NCBI GenBank assembly: GCA_036397995.1
Contig: DASWHX010000002.1
Span: 1 to 8,663, forward strand
Source of the DNA: DASWHX01 sp036397995
GTDB lineage: Bacteria > Bacteroidota > Bacteroidia > Cytophagales > Cyclobacteriaceae
Direction of reading: 5' to 3'
DNA: 8,663 bases
Shown here piece by piece: positions 6,112-8,663 of this stretch (its first letter is position 1; every line of letters begins with the position of its first letter). Both the position numbers and the translations under genes were made by a program. Below the pieces are notes generated by a model. The model was not told the DNA's origin. It did not search any database and saw only the letters and a list, made by a program, of their open reading frames with translations.

Positions 6112-6708
6112 ATGACTCAGAAGGAAAGAAATAGCAACCTGTCTGACAAGCAATTGATTGAATTGTTTCAAAAAACCGGTAGCACTGAATATTTAGGAAT
6201 TGTTTATAGCCGTTATATTCACTTGATCTATGGTGTTTGCCTGAAATATTTGAAAGAAAGAGAGTCTTCCCGGGATGCTGTTATGGATATTTTTGAAAGT
6301 CTTCTTTCGAAGATGGAAGGGCAGGAAATCAGGGATTTTGGAAAGTGGATTTATGTTGTTGCTAAAAATCATTGTCTGATGCGGTTAAGAAAGCGAGAGA
6401 TTGTAATTAATAATGAAAATGCCGGGCATTTTATTATGGAATCAGCAGAAATCATGCATCTTAATAATGAAGAAACTCTTTATAATGAAGAAACTCTTTC
6501 TGAAAATAAAATTAAAAAATTGGAAGCGGGGGTAGACGAATTGCCTCTGGAACAAAAGATCTGTATAAGACTGTTTTATTATGAAGAAAAGAGTTATTCG
6601 CAAATAGCGGCGGAAACCGGATATGACCTGAAGAAAGTGAAGAGTTATGTTCAGAATGGTAAAAGAAATTTGAAAATTTGGATGGAAAATAAAAGTGAGC
6701 GAAAATAA
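6112..6708 (+). CDS. ECF-type RNA polymerase sigma factor
   Basis: A 198-residue protein with sigma-70 region 2 at about residues 17-95 (LFQKTGSTEYLGIVYSRY, DAVMDIFESLL, FGKWIYVVAKNHCLMRLRKR) and region 4 at about 138-190 (VDELPLEQKICIRLFYYEE, then the helix-turn-helix SYSQIAAETGYDLKKVKSYV). Regions 1 and 3 are missing, as usual for the ECF group, and the length is typical. It would direct RNA polymerase to a small set of promoters when released by its anti-sigma factor, almost certainly the product of the next gene, whose start overlaps its end by 14 nt (translational coupling). It is divergent from the vWA gene. The linker between regions 2 and 4 holds an exact tandem duplication of six residues (NNEETL/YNEETL, 118-129). 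The ATG at 6112 gives the expected N-terminus; no Shine-Dalgarno is evident. Confidence 0.92.
   Translation: MTQKERNSNLSDKQLIELFQKTGSTEYLGIVYSRYIHLIYGVCLKYLKERESSRDAVMDIFESLLSKMEGQEIRDFGKWIYVVAKNHCLMRLRKREIVINNENAGHFIMESAEIMHLNNEETLYNEETLSENKIKKLEAGVDELPLEQKICIRLFYYEEKSYSQIAAETGYDLKKVKSYVQNGKRNLKIWMENKSERK
6464..6499 (+). repeat. 18-bp perfect tandem duplication inside the sigma-factor gene
   Basis: ATAATGAAGAAACTCTTT occurs twice without interruption (6464-6481 and 6482-6499). The length is a multiple of three, so the frame is kept and six residues are duplicated in the flexible linker between sigma regions 2 and 4. The two copies are identical, which fits a recent slippage event. Confidence 0.9.
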
Positions 6709-7825
6709 AAACCATATAGCCCATCTCAGTCTTTCTAAAATGAAGGATTACCTTTCTGGCAAGCTCACGGAAAAGGAATCACATCAAATTGAGATACATA
6801 TGCAGGAATGCAATTTATGCGCGGATGCATTGATGGGTATGGAGAGGATGGATCCTGGAATTATTGGGGAAGATGTGAGTCACCTCCAAAGTCTTGTAAT
6901 TGAAAAAACCAGGGCGAGATCAAGAACTTCATGGAAGGTAAGAATTGCAGCTGCAGTTGTTATACTTGCTATAAGCTCTTATTTGGTAGTTTCTTACCTG
7001 CAGTTAGGTGGCAAGAATCAAATCGTAGCATCCGAAGATAGTGGAACTGAAAGTGATGCTCAGGCCAGAGAAGGTGACGCCTTGGCCATGAAAGATTCCA
7101 TTCAGGAAATGAACAAACCTGCGGCAGCAGAAGATATTGAAATTGCCGGCAGGCAGTTGCCCGATGAAAGAGATCAAACTTTTATAGAAAATGAAATTGA
7201 TACAGGTGCAGGAACAGATGAGGTGACCATAGACATGAAAGTAGTTCAGGCAGAAACTGAGGTTGATATGCCGGAGAAGGGATTAGCGGAAGAAGTAATT
7301 ATTACTGAGGCGGAACCTGAACTTTTGGCTGACCAAAAGCTTGAGGGTGTTAAAGAAGAATTGGTAAAGGAAGAAGCGATTTTCCGGCGTAATTCCAAGA
7401 GCGCTGCCCAAAGCATAGCTGATCAGCCGGTTGAAGCCGCACCTGAATTGAATACTCTCTCCGGCTTTGCTGCAAAAGAAGTCCTACTTATAATCCGGGT
7501 CATCCAGGGAAATGAAAATGCTGACAAAAATGCTGAACCAGAGTCCGGAACCATTGAATATGTAAATCAAATTCTGAACGATCTGCAATACCCCGAAAAA
7601 GCATCCATTGCCGAAGTCAGGGGACGAGTTACTTTGATATTCCAGGTTGGAGAGGATGGCTCACTTTCTGAATTCAAAATCACACAAAGCCTTGGTTATG
7701 GCTGCGATGAAGAAGCCATCCGCGTAATTAAAAAGGGATCCCGGTGGAACGCAGCCATTCTGGCCGGTAAACCCGTGAGCCAACAAATTGAGGTCATGGT
7801 ACCTTTTCCCAAATCAGGTAAGTGA
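6695..7825 (+). CDS. Transmembrane anti-sigma factor with C-terminal TonB domain
   Basis: A 376-residue protein in three parts. The cytoplasmic N-terminus is an anti-sigma zinc finger of the ZAS type: HLSLSKMKDYLSGKLTEKES, then the metal motif HMQECNLC (His35, Cys39, Cys42; H-x3-C-x2-C). A single membrane helix lies at about 84-104 (IAAAVVILAISSYLVVSYLQL). A long periplasmic linker (about 105-285) is rich in Glu and Asp rather than the Pro usual in TonB. Residues about 286-372 form a TonB C-terminal domain (IEYVNQILNDLQYPEKA, RGRVTLIFQVGEDGSLSEFKI, GCDEEAIRVIKKGSRWNAA). It should bind and silence the adjacent sigma factor and release it in response to a periplasmic signal. The GTG start at 6695 overlaps the sigma gene by 14 nt. 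The next ATG (6740, codon 16) would cut into the first finger helix, so the GTG is preferred. Whether the TonB domain still contacts outer-membrane receptors is unknown. Confidence 0.88.
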   Translation: MSENKNHIAHLSLSKMKDYLSGKLTEKESHQIEIHMQECNLCADALMGMERMDPGIIGEDVSHLQSLVIEKTRARSRTSWKVRIAAAVVILAISSYLVVSYLQLGGKNQIVASEDSGTESDAQAREGDALAMKDSIQEMNKPAAAEDIEIAGRQLPDERDQTFIENEIDTGAGTDEVTIDMKVVQAETEVDMPEKGLAEEVIITEAEPELLADQKLEGVKEELVKEEAIFRRNSKSAAQSIADQPVEAAPELNTLSGFAAKEVLLIIRVIQGNENADKNAEPESGTIEYVNQILNDLQYPEKASIAEVRGRVTLIFQVGEDGSLSEFKITQSLGYGCDEEAIRVIKKGSRWNAAILAGKPVSQQIEVMVPFPKSGK

Positions 7826-7845
7826 TTTTCACGACTTTTTCTAGA

Positions 7846-8663
7846 AATCTGCGGTGATCTGTGATATCAGCGGGATTAAGAAAAATTTTCTCCCGCAGAT
7901 TACCTGGATTTGCGCGGAAAACTCCGGAAATAAATTCTGCGGTGATCGGCGATTATCAGCGGGATTAGAAAAAATTACTCCCGCGGATTACGCGGATTTA
8001 CGCAGAAAGCTCCGGAAATAAATTCTGCAATGATCAGCGAGATCAGCGGGATTAAGAAAATTTTCTTCCGCGGATTACAAAGTTTTACGCTGAAAGTCCT
8101 CGAACCATTTTTTCCCCAGTGGTGATCTGCGATATCAGCGGGATTAAAAAAACTTTCTCCCGCAGATTACGCGGATTTGCGCAGAAAACTCCGGAAATAA
8201 ATTCTGCGATGATCTACATTATCAGCAGGATTAAGAAAGAATTTGCTCCCGCAGATCACTCGGATTTGCGTAGAAAACTCCGGAAATAAATTCTGCGGTG
8301 ATCTGCGTTATCAGCGGGATTAGAAAAAATTACTCCCGCAGATTACGCGGATTTGCGCTGAAAACTCCGAAAATAAATTCAGCGGTGAGCTGCGATATCA
8401 GCGGGATTAAGAAAAATTTCTCCCGCGGATTACGCGGATTTGCGCAGAAAACTCCGGAAATAAATTCAGCGGTGAGCTGCGATATCAACGGGATTCTATA
8501 AAATTTGCCCCTTCGGATTTGCGCGGAAAGCTCTCGAACCATTTTTCCCCGGTATGATCTGCGATATCAGCGGGATTAAAAAAACTTTCTCCCGCGGATT
8601 TGCGGATTTGCGCGGAAAGCTCTCGAACCATTTTTCCCCGGTATGATCTGCGATATCAGCGGG
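7846..8663. repeat. Non-coding array of ~88-bp imperfect inverted-repeat units
   Basis: The stretch holds ten copies of the anchor TCAGCGGGA (two with one changed base), starting near 7867, 7956, 8043, 8135, 8222, 8311, 8398, 8485, 8567 and 8656, with spacings of 82-92 bp; the tenth is cut by the window end. Each unit has a left arm like TTCTGCGGTGATCTGCGATA ending in the anchor, an A/T-rich loop of about 15 nt, and a right arm like TCCCGCAGATTACGCGGATT ending TGCGCAGAA. The right arm is the imperfect reverse complement of the left. Units are joined by one of two spacers: CTCCGGAAATAAA (class A) or CTCTCGAACCATTTTTCCCC and variants (class B, after units 3, 8 and 9). No gene is present. Open frames of 67-70 codons here merely translate the repeats. 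Similar sequences are, from general knowledge, dispersed between genes in Bacteroidota and other phyla. Confidence 0.85.

Noticed and set aside
7822..7841. Terminator directly after the anti-sigma gene
   Set aside because: GTGA-TTT-TCAC followed by GACTTTTT is only a 4-bp stem overlapping the stop codon, too weak to call. The repeat hairpins just downstream may serve instead.
8298..8542. Overlapping open frames of 67 codons (plus) and 70 codons (minus) in the repeat array
   Set aside because: They merely translate the repeat units on both strands, giving internally repeated peptides such as IPLISQLTAEFI. Spurious ORFs of this kind are common in this repeat type.
7846..8663. CRISPR array
   Set aside because: The units are 82-92 bp, diverged, and joined by two recurring spacer classes rather than unique spacers of constant length. 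No cas gene is present.

Overview
The window looks like a chromosomal segment from a member of the Bacteroidota. The evidence is moderate-to-low GC, genes without obvious Shine-Dalgarno sequences, one good match to the Bacteroidota promoter form TTG-N20-TAnnTTTG, a TonB-type C-terminal domain fused to an anti-sigma zinc finger, a CarboxypepD-reg-like/vWA secreted protein, and dispersed repeats of a kind common in that phylum. The species cannot be named from the sequence.

Left part (1-1440), minus strand: a gene for a winged-helix/ComF-like phosphoribosyltransferase fusion (98-1081) is followed 33 nt later by the start of a TIR-domain protein that runs off the window edge (64 to 1). A promoter and two palindromes lie directly in front of the fusion gene. 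Upstream of it, at 1257-1195, lies a decayed copy of the same TIR gene start, broken by an in-frame stop, so TIR starts flank the fusion gene on both sides. Beyond this is a roughly 107-bp dispersed-repeat-like element (1307-1413). This is the most accessory-looking part of the window and may belong to a poorly described TIR-associated system.

Centre (1441-4126), plus strand: a small five-helix membrane protein of unknown function (1664-2173) and a secreted S10-family serine carboxypeptidase with a complete Ser-Asp-His triad (2280-3764). A 360-bp convergent intergenic region follows, with a strong 15-bp hairpin and a bidirectional terminator.

Right part (4127-7825): a signalling cluster. A secreted vWA protein (minus strand) is divergent from an ECF sigma factor, whose gene overlaps that of a membrane anti-sigma factor carrying a periplasmic TonB C-terminal domain. 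I infer that the anti-sigma factor holds the sigma factor at the membrane and senses a periplasmic signal, with the vWA protein as a likely partner or target. A short palindrome sits in the divergent intergenic region, and the sigma gene carries an exact 18-bp in-frame tandem duplication.

Right edge (7846-8663): a non-coding array of ten copies, nine of them with a following unit, of an 82-92 bp sequence. Each unit is itself a long imperfect inverted repeat. The array has two spacer classes, signs of compensatory change in its stems, and evidence of recent multi-unit duplication. It continues past the window end.
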